From contig NZ_JNZS01000011.1 in NCBI RefSeq assembly GCF_000718515.1, positions 62,001 to 126,000 on the forward strand: DNA of 64,000 nucleotides, in the 5' to 3' direction. The DNA comes from Micromonospora parva (GTDB lineage: Bacteria > Actinomycetota > Actinomycetes > Mycobacteriales > Micromonosporaceae). Of this stretch, positions 30,063-38,234 are shown in pieces (the stretch's first letter is position 1; each line of letters begins with the position of its first letter). Made by a program: the position numbers and the translations under genes. The notes beneath the pieces were generated by a model. The model did no database searches, was not told where the DNA came from, and worked only from the letters and a program-made list of their open reading frames with translations.

Positions 30063-30081
30063 CTGAACGGTAACTTAGACT
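30063..30081. promoter_or_regulatory. Operator site 2 overlapping the ethylmalonyl-CoA mutase -10 box
   Basis: CTGAACGGTAACTTAG (30063-30078) matches the shared acyl-CoA regulon motif. Its last three bases are part of TAGACT (30076-30081), a -10 box 6 nt before the ATG at 30088. No Shine-Dalgarno exists, so the mRNA is probably leaderless. A protein bound here would block polymerase. Confidence 0.75.
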
Positions 30082-30087
30082 CCGGCC

Positions 30088-32094
30088 ATGGATGAGACGG
30101 CATTCCCGGGGCGGCTGCCCGAGCGGGACCGCCCGTGGGTGATGCGCACCTACGCCGGCCACTCGTCGGCAGCGGCGACCAACGCCCTCTTCCGCCGCAA
30201 CCTGGCGAAGGGGCAGACCGGGCTCTCGGTCGCCTTCGACCTGCCCACCCAGACCGGGTACGACCCGGACCACGAACTCGCCGCCGGTGAGGTCGGACGG
30301 GTCGGTGTGCCGGTGGCCCACCTCGGCGACATGCGGGCGCTCTTCGACGGTCTCCCGCTCGCCGACACGAACACCTCGATGACCATCAACGCCCCGGCGA
30401 TGTGGCTGCTCGCCCTGTACGGCACCGTCGGGCTGGAGCAGGGCGCCGACCTGACCCGCTGCGCCGGCACCACCCAGAACGACATCATCAAGGAGTACCT
30501 GTCCCGGGGCACCTACATCTTTCCGCCGGCGGCGTCGCTGCGGCTCACCGCCGACGTGGTGGCGTACACGCTGCGCGAGATGCCCCGGTGGAACCCGGTC
30601 AACATCTGCTCGTACCACCTGCAGGAGGCCGGCGCCACGCCCGTGCAGGAGGTCGGCTTCGCGCTGGCCACCGCGGTCGCCGTGCTCGACGCGGTCCGCG
30701 ACTCCGGCCAGGTGCCCGCCGAACGGATGGGCGACGTGGTCCAGCGGATCTCGTTCTTCGTCAACGCCGGGGTGCGCTTCGTCGAGGAGATCGCCAAGAT
30801 GCGCGCGTTCGGCGTGCTCTGGGACGAGATCACCCGGGACCGGTACGGGGTCACCGACGCCCGACAGCGGCGGTTCCGCTACGGCGTGCAGGTCAACTCG
30901 CTCGGCCTCACCGAGGCGCAGCCGGAGAACAACATCCAGCGCATCGTGCTGGAGATGCTCGGCGTGACGATGTCCCGTGACGCCCGGGCCCGGGCGGTCC
31001 AACTGCCCGCCTGGAACGAGGCGCTCGGCCTGCCCCGCCCCTGGGACCAGCAGTGGTCGCTGCGGATGCAGCAGGTCCTGGCGTACGAGTCGGATCTGCT
31101 CGAATATCCCGACCTCTTCGCCGGCTCGCACGTGATGACCGCGCTGGTCGACGACATCGTCACCGGGGCGCGGACCGAGCTGGACAAGGTGCTGGAACTG
31201 GGCGGTGTCGTCGCCGCCGTGGAGACCGGCTACCTCAAGAGCGCGCTGGTCGCCTCGCTGGCCGACCGTCGTCGCCGGATGGAGTCCGGTGCCGATGTGG
31301 TGGTCGGGGTCAACAGGTACACCGAGACCGAACCCTCGCCGCTGACCGCCGCCGGTGCGGGCGCCGTCGAACAGGTCGATCCCGCCGTCGAGGCGGCCGC
31401 CGTGGATGGCGTACGCCGGTGGCGGGCCGACCGGGAGGCGGCAGTGGTCGACGCGGCGCTGACCCGGCTCCGCGCGGACGCCGCGACCACCGCCAACCTG
31501 ATGCCGGCGACAGTGGAGTGCGTGCGGGCCGGGGTGACCACCGGCGAGTGGGCCGGCGCGCTGCGCCAGGTCTTCGGCGAGTACCGGGCACCGACCGGCC
31601 TGGCCGGTGCGACCGGTGGCGGCGGGGAGCCGGGTCTCGCGGCGGTCCGTGAGCGGGTCACCGCCACCGCCCGCGAGCTGGGCAGCGGCCGGCTGCGGCT
31701 GTTGGTCGGCAAGCCCGGCCTGGACGGGCACTCCAACGGTGCGGAACAGATCGCGGTACGTGCCCGCGACGCCGGCTTCGAGGTGGTCTACCAGGGCATC
31801 CGGTTGACCGCGGGGCAGATCGTGGCCGCCGCGGTGGAGGAGGACGTCGACCTGGTCGGGCTCTCCGTGCTCTCCGGGTCGCACCTGGCCGCCGTGCCCG
31901 CGGTGCTCGACGGGCTGCGCGCCGCCGGACGGGCGGACCTGCCGGTGGTGGTGGGCGGCATCATCCCGGCCGGTGACGCGGACACCCTGCGGGCGGCCGG
32001 GGTCGCCCGGGTCTTCACGCCGAAGGACTTCGCCCTCACCGGCATCATCGACGACCTGGTGACGGTCATCCGTCGCGCCAACGACCTGCCCTGA
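30088..32094 (+). CDS. meaA: Ethylmalonyl-CoA mutase (MeaA type)
   Basis: The 668-residue adenosylcobalamin enzyme rearranges ethylmalonyl-CoA to methylsuccinyl-CoA. It has an N-terminal TIM barrel (TYAGHSSAAATNALFR, FDLPTQTGYDPDH, NDIIKEYLSRGTYIFPP) and a C-terminal B12 domain with GKPGLDGHSNGAEQ (~553-566, the DxHxxG cobalt-ligand motif), GLSVLSGSH and VVGGIIP. A single-chain mutase of this length with TYAGHSS rather than RQYAGF-type sequence is typical of MeaA/Ecm rather than methylmalonyl-CoA mutase. It is preceded by the shared operator and a leaderless-type promoter. Ccr, epimerase and MeaB lie 20 kb to the right. Confidence 0.92.
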   Translation: MDETAFPGRLPERDRPWVMRTYAGHSSAAATNALFRRNLAKGQTGLSVAFDLPTQTGYDPDHELAAGEVGRVGVPVAHLGDMRALFDGLPLADTNTSMTINAPAMWLLALYGTVGLEQGADLTRCAGTTQNDIIKEYLSRGTYIFPPAASLRLTADVVAYTLREMPRWNPVNICSYHLQEAGATPVQEVGFALATAVAVLDAVRDSGQVPAERMGDVVQRISFFVNAGVRFVEEIAKMRAFGVLWDEITRDRYGVTDARQRRFRYGVQVNSLGLTEAQPENNIQRIVLEMLGVTMSRDARARAVQLPAWNEALGLPRPWDQQWSLRMQQVLAYESDLLEYPDLFAGSHVMTALVDDIVTGARTELDKVLELGGVVAAVETGYLKSALVASLADRRRRMESGADVVVGVNRYTETEPSPLTAAGAGAVEQVDPAVEAAAVDGVRRWRADREAAVVDAALTRLRADAATTANLMPATVECVRAGVTTGEWAGALRQVFGEYRAPTGLAGATGGGGEPGLAAVRERVTATARELGSGRLRLLVGKPGLDGHSNGAEQIAVRARDAGFEVVYQGIRLTAGQIVAAAVEEDVDLVGLSVLSGSHLAAVPAVLDGLRAAGRADLPVVVGGIIPAGDADTLRAAGVARVFTPKDFALTGIIDDLVTVIRRANDLP

Positions 32095-32124
32095 TCACTC
32101 GTCACCCCGGCGGGCCGGCGCGGG

Positions 32125-32421
32125 TCAGCGGCCGGCGTACGTCATGCAGTCGGCCATGTCGTTGTCCGGGCCGACCCTGATCGACGACGCGTGGCACTCC
32201 AACTGCTCGTTGTGCCGGCAGTCGGCGCGCTGGCAGGCGCCGACCTGCGCGATCAGGCTCTCCACACCGCCCTGCACCGGCGACTCGACGAAGGTGTGGC
32301 AGTGCGCGTGATCCATGCTGCCGATCGTGATCGCGAAGGCGTGGCAGTCACCTGACCTGTTGTACGCGCAGGCGGCGACCACGCATTCCTGGACTCGGGG
32401 CATCTCCAACGCTGCGGTCAT
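32125..32421 (-). CDS. DUF1540 cysteine-rich protein (two domains)
   Basis: The 98-residue protein consists of two copies of a ~40-residue cysteine-rich unit. The first has Cys at ~13, 18, 26 and 41, and a similar set follows in the second half (CQRADC, HNEQLEC, ADC). This fits DUF1540, presumed to bind metal. GAGGAGGT precedes the ATG. It converges on the mutase gene; role unknown. Confidence 0.85.
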   Translation of the reverse strand: MTAALEMPRVQECVVAACAYNRSGDCHAFAITIGSMDHAHCHTFVESPVQGGVESLIAQVGACQRADCRHNEQLECHASSIRVGPDNDMADCMTYAGR

Positions 32422-32500
32422 GCCGACCTCCTCTAGGCTCCTGCCCCGATACTAGGCTTTTGTCGGCCTGACGAACCCCGGTACGGCGAGCCGCCCGCCG

Positions 32501-33118
32501 TCAGACGCGGAAGCCGGCGGCACGGGCAGCCTCCCGTTCACGACGTCGTTCGCCACGTCGGCGGATGAACCAGAAGATGAAGAAGGCCAGGCCGACCAGG
32601 AAGACGAGCACCAGCACCGGCAGGATGATCGCCACCAGGGAGACCACCACGCTGGTGGCGTCCTCGGCGGTGCTGGCCACCGGGGCGCCGAAACCGGCGG
32701 TGGCCGCGTTGACGACGGGCCGGGCCGCCGACTTGAGCAGGTGCACGCCCAGCGCCAGCAGTACGCCCGTGACGACCGGCACCCACTGGTGGGACGAGAA
32801 GAAGCTGCCCGGGTCGCTGACCGTCACCGTCTCCGACGAGGAGCCGGCACCGAAGGCCAGGCCACCGGCGGTGGGTCGGACCACTGTCTGCACCACGTCG
32901 TTGATGTGGTCGACCACTGGCACCTTGTCCGCCACCACCTCCACGGCGAGCAGTACGGCCATGATGACGATGACCCAGCCGTTGCCGAGCCAGGTCCAGC
33001 CGCTGGGCAGGTCGATCAGGTCGGTGTAGCGGCCGAGCAGACCGAGGATGAGCAGGGGTATGTAGGCGTTCAGCCCCGCCGAGGCGGCGAGACCGGTGCC
33101 GGTGAGGACTTCGAACAC
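32501..33118 (-). CDS. DUF4126 membrane protein
   Basis: The 205-residue protein has about four to five membrane helices and a very basic C-terminal tail ([16 protein letters not shown]). The N-terminus with [21 protein letters not shown] matches DUF4126. Function is unknown. It starts with GTG and diverges from nucS over ~71 bp. GATGCT lies 6 nt upstream instead of a Shine-Dalgarno. Confidence 0.8.
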   Translation of the reverse strand: MFEVLTGTGLAASAGLNAYIPLLILGLLGRYTDLIDLPSGWTWLGNGWVIVIMAVLLAVEVVADKVPVVDHINDVVQTVVRPTAGGLAFGAGSSSETVTVSDPGSFFSSHQWVPVVTGVLLALGVHLLKSAARPVVNAATAGFGAPVASTAEDATSVVVSLVAIILPVLVLVFLVGLAFFIFWFIRRRGERRREREAARAAGFRV

Positions 33119-33189
33119 GATCTCAGCATCGCATCGACGCGCCAGTGCCGCTCGCTGGCGACCGGTGGGTGCTCGGCTACCCTCGTCGG

Positions 33190-33849
33190 GTGCGGTTGGT
33201 CATTGCGAAATGCTCGGTGGACTACGTCGGACGGCTCTCGGCTCACCTGCCGCTGGCCACCCGGTTGCTGATGGTGAAGGCGGACGGGTCGGTGTCCATT
33301 CACGCCGACGACCGGGCGTACAAGCCGTTGAACTGGATGAGCCCACCCTGCCGGCTGGAGGAGGCCCCCGGGGTGTGGCGGGTCGTCAACAAGGCCGGCG
33401 AGGAGCTGCGGATCACCCTGGAGGAGATCTTCCAGGACACCTCGTACGAGTTGGGGGTGGATCCGGGTCTGCGCAAGGACGGGGTGGAGGCGCACCTGCA
33501 GGAGTTGCTGGCCGCCAACCCGAGTGCCCTGGGTGAGGGGTTCACCCTGGTCCGCCGCGAGTACATGACGGCGATCGGCCCGGTGGACCTGCTCTGCCGG
33601 GACGCCAACTCCGGCTCGGTGGCCGTCGAGGTCAAGCGGCGCGGCGACATCGACGGGGTGGAGCAGTTGACCCGCTATCTGGAGTTGATGAACCGCGACC
33701 CGCTGCTCAGCCCGGTCGTCGGGGTCTTCGCCGCTCAGGAGATCAAGCCGCAGGCCCGGGTGCTCGCCACCGACCGGGGCATCCGCTGTGTGGTGGTGGA
33801 CTACGACAAGCTGCGCGGCATCGTGAAGGACGAGCTGACCCTCTTCTGA
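33190..33849 (+). CDS. nucS: Endonuclease NucS (mismatch-specific, EndoMS)
   Basis: The 219-residue nuclease cuts DNA at mismatches and provides the non-canonical mismatch repair of actinobacteria that lack MutS/MutL. The N-terminal DNA-binding domain reads [15 protein letters not shown] with [20 protein letters not shown]. The C-terminal PD-(D/E)xK nuclease has GPVDLLCRD and VAVEVKRRG (~134-155). The C-terminal tail DELTLF resembles a beta-clamp-binding end. The GTG at 33190 is chosen by homology to the known N-terminus; TACCCT lies 6 nt upstream and no Shine-Dalgarno exists. Confidence 0.95.
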   Translation: MRLVIAKCSVDYVGRLSAHLPLATRLLMVKADGSVSIHADDRAYKPLNWMSPPCRLEEAPGVWRVVNKAGEELRITLEEIFQDTSYELGVDPGLRKDGVEAHLQELLAANPSALGEGFTLVRREYMTAIGPVDLLCRDANSGSVAVEVKRRGDIDGVEQLTRYLELMNRDPLLSPVVGVFAAQEIKPQARVLATDRGIRCVVVDYDKLRGIVKDELTLF

Positions 33850-33861
33850 CCCCCGGCGCCT

Positions 33862-34028
33862 TAGGGCCTGTTTCGTAGGAACTGGCCGGCCTGCGGCGGG
33901 CCCGGACGACGACCGGCGGCGTTGCGGTTTCGTCCGGATACAACACCGGTATCCGGACGAAACCCCGCCTTGCCGGATCGCCGCCCGGACTCCGCCTCGG
34001 CTCGACCGCCCCTACGAAACAGGCCCTA
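33862..34028. mobile_element. Nested inverted-repeat element (MITE-like, 167 bp)
   Basis: The ends TAGGGCCTGTTTCGTAGG (33862-33879) and 34011-34028 are perfect 18-bp inverted repeats. An inner perfect 16-bp pair (33926-33941 with 33949-33964) surrounds a 7-nt loop. No ORF of note lies inside. TA dinucleotides stand at both outer ends. The right end supplies the TAG stop of the reverse-strand methyltransferase gene. Structure and size fit a non-autonomous transposon remnant; it could also terminate nucS. Confidence 0.7.
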
Positions 34029-34682
34029 CCCGTTGCGCACCGCGATCAGCGACTTCGGCAGGCCGAACACCCGCTCCACCAGCATGGTGGAGTCGGGGAA
34101 GTAGTGCCGCATCTGCGAGCGGTCCAGCAACTCGGTCCAGAGCACCTGGTGGATGGCGGCGTCGTGGCTGCGGGTGGGCTTGTGCCCCAACGGCCAGCGG
34201 CGGGCGAACGCGGTGCGCAGCCGGACCGGCAGGAACTGCATGCCAGGCGCGATCCAGTGTGGCTCGATGGGGAAGTAGCGGTAGGGCGTCTGCACCCAGT
34301 GCCGGTCGGCAAGGGAGCGGGCGGCGGCGGCGAAGCGGATCCGGCGTTCGTGCCCGCCCACGTGCTCCAGCACGGAGTTCGAGAAGACCAGGTCGTAGCT
34401 GCCCTTGACGAGGTGCGGGGGCAGGTCGCAGGCGTCGGCCTGCTCGACGTGGGCCCAGTCCGGGACGACGGTGGGCGGCGACTCCAGGTTGACTACTGTC
34501 ACGCGGGCCGGCCGGACGGTGGCCCGGTGCCAGGTGCCGAGCCGGCCACCGAGATCGACGACGTGCATGTCGCCGATGTCCGGGAAGGTGCGCGCCAGCC
34601 AGTCCGAGCGGTGCCGACGCCGTCGGGCGCTCCACGACTGGTCACTGTCGACAAGGCGGTAGCGCAATCGATTGGGGCCCAT
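34026..34682 (-). CDS. Class I SAM-dependent methyltransferase
   Basis: The 218-residue protein has a motif I-like VVDLGGRLGTW (~41-51), an acidic motif II at VVNLESPP and YDLVFSNSVLEHVGGHE (~96-112), as in small-molecule methyltransferases. The substrate is unknown. The stop codon TAG lies inside the terminal repeat of the adjacent 167-bp element, so the original C-terminus may have been altered by insertion. Upstream there is no Shine-Dalgarno; TACATT lies 7 nt before the ATG. The upstream 80 bp are visibly more AT-rich than the surroundings. Confidence 0.82.
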   Translation of the reverse strand: MGPNRLRYRLVDSDQSWSARRRRHRSDWLARTFPDIGDMHVVDLGGRLGTWHRATVRPARVTVVNLESPPTVVPDWAHVEQADACDLPPHLVKGSYDLVFSNSVLEHVGGHERRIRFAAAARSLADRHWVQTPYRYFPIEPHWIAPGMQFLPVRLRTAFARRWPLGHKPTRSHDAAIHQVLWTELLDRSQMRHYFPDSTMLVERVFGLPKSLIAVRNG

Positions 34683-34708
34683 TTAACGCAATGTACCGCC
34701 GCGACCAC

Positions 34709-34751
34709 GGCGTATAAACATGTGGATACGCCGATCCTTCTTGATGATCGG
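34709..34751. other. AT-richer stem-loop region between aldehyde dehydrogenase and methyltransferase
   Basis: Two short stems occur: GGCGTAT (34709-34715) with ATACGCC (34726-34732), and CCGATC (34731-34736) with GATCGG (34746-34751). They lie just after the aldehyde dehydrogenase stop on its strand and may end its transcript. The sequence from about 34681 to 34760 is clearly less GC-rich than its flanks. Confidence 0.4.
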
Positions 34752-34762
34752 TTATCCGACAC

Positions 34763-36259
34763 TTACCTCCCGTACATGACCTTGATGGCCTTGACGAGCC
34801 GGGCCACGTCGGTGGGGGTGCGGTCGAAGGTCATCGACGGCAGCAGCGACCGGGCGCGGCGTCGGGTGATCGCCTTGGTCCGACCGAACTCACGCAGGCC
34901 GTCCTCCCCGTGGATCCGGCCGAAACCGGAGTCACCGACACCGCCGAACGGCAGGGTGGACATGCCGGCGAAGGTCAGCGTGGAGTTGATCGACGCCATC
35001 CCGGAGCGCAGCCGCCGGGCGATGGACACCGCGCGCCGCCGGCCGAAGACCGAACCACCGAGGCCGTACGACAGGGCGTTGGCGCGGGTGACGGCCTCGT
35101 CGGCGTCGCGGACCCGGCTGATGGTCAGCGTGGGGCCGAAGGTCTCCTCGCGGACCGCGGCCGAGTCCTCCGGGACGTCCACCAGCACTGTGGGGTGGAC
35201 GTACGGCGGCTGCACGGCGCTCGGGCCGCCGAGCACGGCGCGCCCACCGGACGTGATCGCGGCGTCGATGTGCCGACGGATCACGTCGATCTGCTGGGGC
35301 ATGGTGATCGGGCCGATGTCGGTGCCCTGCGGCCCGACCGTCAGCCGACCGGCGCGGGCCACCACCTTGTCGACGAAGGTGTCGAAGACGGCGTCGACGG
35401 CGTACACCCGCTCGATGGCGATGCAGGTCTGCCCCGCGTTGGTCATGCCGCCCCAGACGCACGCCTCGGCGGCGGCGTCCAGGTCGGCGTCGCTGTCGAC
35501 GATCATGGCGTCCTTGCCGCCGCCCTCGATGAGCACCGGGGTCAGCGACTCGGCGCAGGCGGCCATCACCTTGCGGGCGGTGGCGGTGGAGCCGGTGAAG
35601 GCCAGCTTGTCGACGCCGGAGCGGCACAGCGCTGCGCCCACGTCGCCCTGTCCGTGCACGGCGGTGAACACCGGCTGCTCGGGCACCACCTCGGCGAAGC
35701 TGTCCACCAGCCACTGGCCGACGGCCGGGGTGTACTCGCTCGGCTTGAGCACCACGCCGTTACCGGCGGCGAGGGCGTACGCGGCGGAGCCGATGGGCGT
35801 GAAGACCGGATAGTTCCACGGCCCGATGACGCCGACCACCCCGTACGGCTGGTACTCGAGGTGCCCGGAGAACTCGGCGAGGATGAGCCGGGACCGCACC
35901 CGGCGTGGGCCGAGCACGCGCCCGGCGTTACGGGCGGCCCAGTCGATGTGCTCGATCGCGGTGACGATCTCGACGATGGCGTCGGCGACGGGCTTTCCGC
36001 CCTCGACGTGCACCAACTCGGCCAACTGCTCGATGCGCGTGGCGAGCAGGGCGCGCCAGCGCAGCATCCGCTGACGGCGGCCGGTGAAGCCCAGGCTGGC
36101 CCACCACTCGCCGGCGGCGCGGGTGCGGGCGACGGCCTGCCGTACGTCGGCGTCGGTGGCGACCGGGAAGCGACCGGCCTCGACGCCGGTCGCCGGGCTG
36201 GTGGAGACCAACTGACCCGCTTCGATGACCGGAACGCCCGGGATATGCACTGCCGTCAT
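34763..36259 (-). CDS. Aldehyde dehydrogenase family protein
   Basis: The 498-residue NAD(P)-dependent dehydrogenase has the general-base Glu in VLIEGGGKDAMIV (~246-258), the NAD-binding FTGSTATARKV (~224) and the catalytic Cys in NAGQTCIAIERVY (~281-293). The subgroup resembles succinate-semialdehyde or benzaldehyde-type dehydrogenases; the substrate cannot be set from sequence. No Shine-Dalgarno is present; TAGACT on the reverse strand (36271-36266) lies exactly 6 nt before the ATG, so a leaderless mRNA is likely. It diverges from the FHA gene. Confidence 0.93.
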   Translation of the reverse strand: MTAVHIPGVPVIEAGQLVSTSPATGVEAGRFPVATDADVRQAVARTRAAGEWWASLGFTGRRQRMLRWRALLATRIEQLAELVHVEGGKPVADAIVEIVTAIEHIDWAARNAGRVLGPRRVRSRLILAEFSGHLEYQPYGVVGVIGPWNYPVFTPIGSAAYALAAGNGVVLKPSEYTPAVGQWLVDSFAEVVPEQPVFTAVHGQGDVGAALCRSGVDKLAFTGSTATARKVMAACAESLTPVLIEGGGKDAMIVDSDADLDAAAEACVWGGMTNAGQTCIAIERVYAVDAVFDTFVDKVVARAGRLTVGPQGTDIGPITMPQQIDVIRRHIDAAITSGGRAVLGGPSAVQPPYVHPTVLVDVPEDSAAVREETFGPTLTISRVRDADEAVTRANALSYGLGGSVFGRRRAVSIARRLRSGMASINSTLTFAGMSTLPFGGVGDSGFGRIHGEDGLREFGRTKAITRRRARSLLPSMTFDRTPTDVARLVKAIKVMYGR

Positions 36260-36516
36260 GGCGGAAGTCTAGACCCGAGGATTACTCACCGGTAGGGTCG
36301 CCGATTCGGGGCCGGGGGGCCGGCGTCGCACCAACCCGGCCGATCGTTGATCAGTGCAGGTCAGCGTGGTGGTGGCGAACGCGGCCCGCCCGAATCGTCG
36401 AACGGCAGGTGGCCGGGAGGTGACGAGAGGCTGACCGGCCGGTCGGTATTGACGACTACCGTCTGATGGCAAGCTGACGCGCGGAGTGACGGTGTGGGGT
36501 GGAGGGCTGACTGTCC

Positions 36517-36933
36517 ATGGAGGAACATCCGGAACTGATGCCGCTGTTGACGGTCGCGGGTGGGCCGATGCGCGGCGCGAGTTTTCGTATGCGAGCCGAG
36601 ATACAGGTGATCGGCCGAGCGCCGAGCGGCCAGGTGGTCATCAACGACCCGCACCTGAGCCGTCGCCACGCCGAGGTGTGGCTGGCGCCGGAAGGGCCGT
36701 CCCTGCGGGACCTCGGCTCGACAAACGGCACCTGGCTCAACGACCGGCGGATCACCGAGGTGGAACGACTCTCCGACGGTGACGTGATCCGGCTGGGCCG
36801 TACCGAACTGCGCCTGTTCGACCCCGGGGTGGCGCTCACCGACCCGGTGGGGCTCAGCTTCGGCCCGTCCCGGCGCGACGTCCGGCCGACAGTGCCGCTG
36901 CCCCTGGCCACACCGCCGGGTACCCGCCGCTGA
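36517..36933 (+). CDS. FHA-domain protein
   Basis: The 138-residue protein is almost entirely one forkhead-associated domain that binds phosphothreonine peptides. Motifs are IGRAPSG (~33), SRRHAEVW (~50) and DLGSTNGTWLN (~67-77). A short Pro/Arg-rich tail follows. GGAGGG lies ~10 nt before the ATG. It likely reads Ser/Thr kinase signals; no kinase gene is nearby. The 257-bp region upstream, shared with the divergent aldehyde dehydrogenase gene, shows no gene. Confidence 0.9.
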   Translation: MEEHPELMPLLTVAGGPMRGASFRMRAEIQVIGRAPSGQVVINDPHLSRRHAEVWLAPEGPSLRDLGSTNGTWLNDRRITEVERLSDGDVIRLGRTELRLFDPGVALTDPVGLSFGPSRRDVRPTVPLPLATPPGTRR

Positions 36934-37022
36934 CCGCCTGGCGGTCAGCCACACCGGGCTGCCGCGCTGGATGGCGGTCCGACACCTGGACCGGCGCGAA
37001 CACCCGTGGCAGCATGCCGCGG

Positions 37023-38084
37023 ATGGAAACCGAGCAGCGGATCGTGACGGCGAACGGCATCACCCAGGCGGTACGGGTGGCCGGTCCGCCGGACGGCGCG
37101 CCGGTGCTGCTGATCCACGGCAACTGCTCGTCCGCGCTGTTCTGGGAGCCGCTGGTCCGCCGGCTGCCATCGACGCTACGGGTGGTCGCCCCCGACCTGC
37201 GGGGGTACGGCGACTCCGCGACCGCTCCGGTGGACGCCACCCGGGGCCTGCGGGACTTCGCCGACGACGTCGCCGCCCTGCTGGCCGACCCCACGCTCTT
37301 CGCCGCCGACGCGCGCCCGGTGGTGGTCGGGCACTCCCTCGGCGGCGGGGTGGCGATGAGCCTGCTGGTCGACCACCCGCACCGGGTGGGGGCGTTGCTG
37401 CTCGCCGCGCCGGTCTCCCCGTACGGCTTCGGCGGCACCCGCGACCTGACCGGCACGCCGACCACCCCCGACTTCGCCGGCACCGGCGCGGGCACCGCGA
37501 ACCGGGATTTCGTGGCCCGACTCGCCGCCCGTGACCGGAGCGCCGACGCGCCGGCCAGCCCGCGCGCCGTCCTGCGAAGCACCTATGTGGCCGATCCCGC
37601 CTCGCTCGGCGCGGACGAGGAACTGCTGCTGGACACCGTGCTCTCCACAGCGACCGGGGACGACAACTACCCGGGCACGGCAGTGTCGTCGGAGAACTGG
37701 CCGGGCACCGCGCCGGGGGAGCGCGGCGTGCTCAACGCGCTCGCGCCGACCTGGTTCCGGCTCGCCGACGACCTGGTGGCCGTCGCCGAGAAACCGCCGG
37801 TCACCTGGGTACGCGGCGACGCCGACGTCATCGTCTCGGACACCTCGCTGTTCGACCTGGCGTACCTCGGGTCGCTGGACCTGGTGCCCGGCTGGCCCGG
37901 CGCGGACGCCTGCCCGCCGCAGCCGATGGTCGGCCAGACCCGGGCGGTGCTCGACCGGTACGCGGCGGCCGGCGGGGCGTACCACGAGGTGGTGCTGCCC
38001 GCCTGCGGACACAGCCCGCACCTGGAGCGCCCGGCGGAGTTCGTCGCCGAGTTGTTGGCCCTGACCAGCGGGTCGACCGCCTGA
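37023..38084 (+). CDS. Alpha/beta-hydrolase
   Basis: The 353-residue protein has the oxyanion motif LLIHGNCSSALFW (~28-40), the nucleophile elbow VGHSLGGG (~103) and the late catalytic His in CGHSPHLERP (~328). An enlarged lid region lies between strands 6 and 7. An ATG at 37014 is in frame, but CAGCAT (37010-37015) overlaps it and lies 7 nt before the ATG at 37023, so the latter is preferred as a leaderless start. Substrate unknown. Confidence 0.85.
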   Translation: METEQRIVTANGITQAVRVAGPPDGAPVLLIHGNCSSALFWEPLVRRLPSTLRVVAPDLRGYGDSATAPVDATRGLRDFADDVAALLADPTLFAADARPVVVGHSLGGGVAMSLLVDHPHRVGALLLAAPVSPYGFGGTRDLTGTPTTPDFAGTGAGTANRDFVARLAARDRSADAPASPRAVLRSTYVADPASLGADEELLLDTVLSTATGDDNYPGTAVSSENWPGTAPGERGVLNALAPTWFRLADDLVAVAEKPPVTWVRGDADVIVSDTSLFDLAYLGSLDLVPGWPGADACPPQPMVGQTRAVLDRYAAAGGAYHEVVLPACGHSPHLERPAEFVAELLALTSGSTA

Positions 38085-38187
38085 CCGACGGCCCGACGGT
38101 CGGCCGGAAAGCAGCGCCGTGCCGTGGGTGAAATATGCCACGGCGTCTCGACAACTCACCGTCACGTGGCAGACTCGCGCGCATAAC

Positions 38188-38204
38188 CTTAGCGGCCGTT
38201 CAGT
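38188..38204. promoter_or_regulatory. Operator site 3 (double 3-hydroxyacyl-CoA dehydrogenase)
   Basis: CTTAGCGGCCGTTCAGT, complement ACTGAACGGCCGCTAAG, lies 31 nt before the GTG of the fused dehydrogenase and matches the shared acyl-CoA regulon motif. The Shine-Dalgarno GGGGAGG lies between it and the start. Confidence 0.7.
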
Positions 38205-38234
38205 GGTCGTGCGGAGTCTCTGGGGAGGCGGGTC

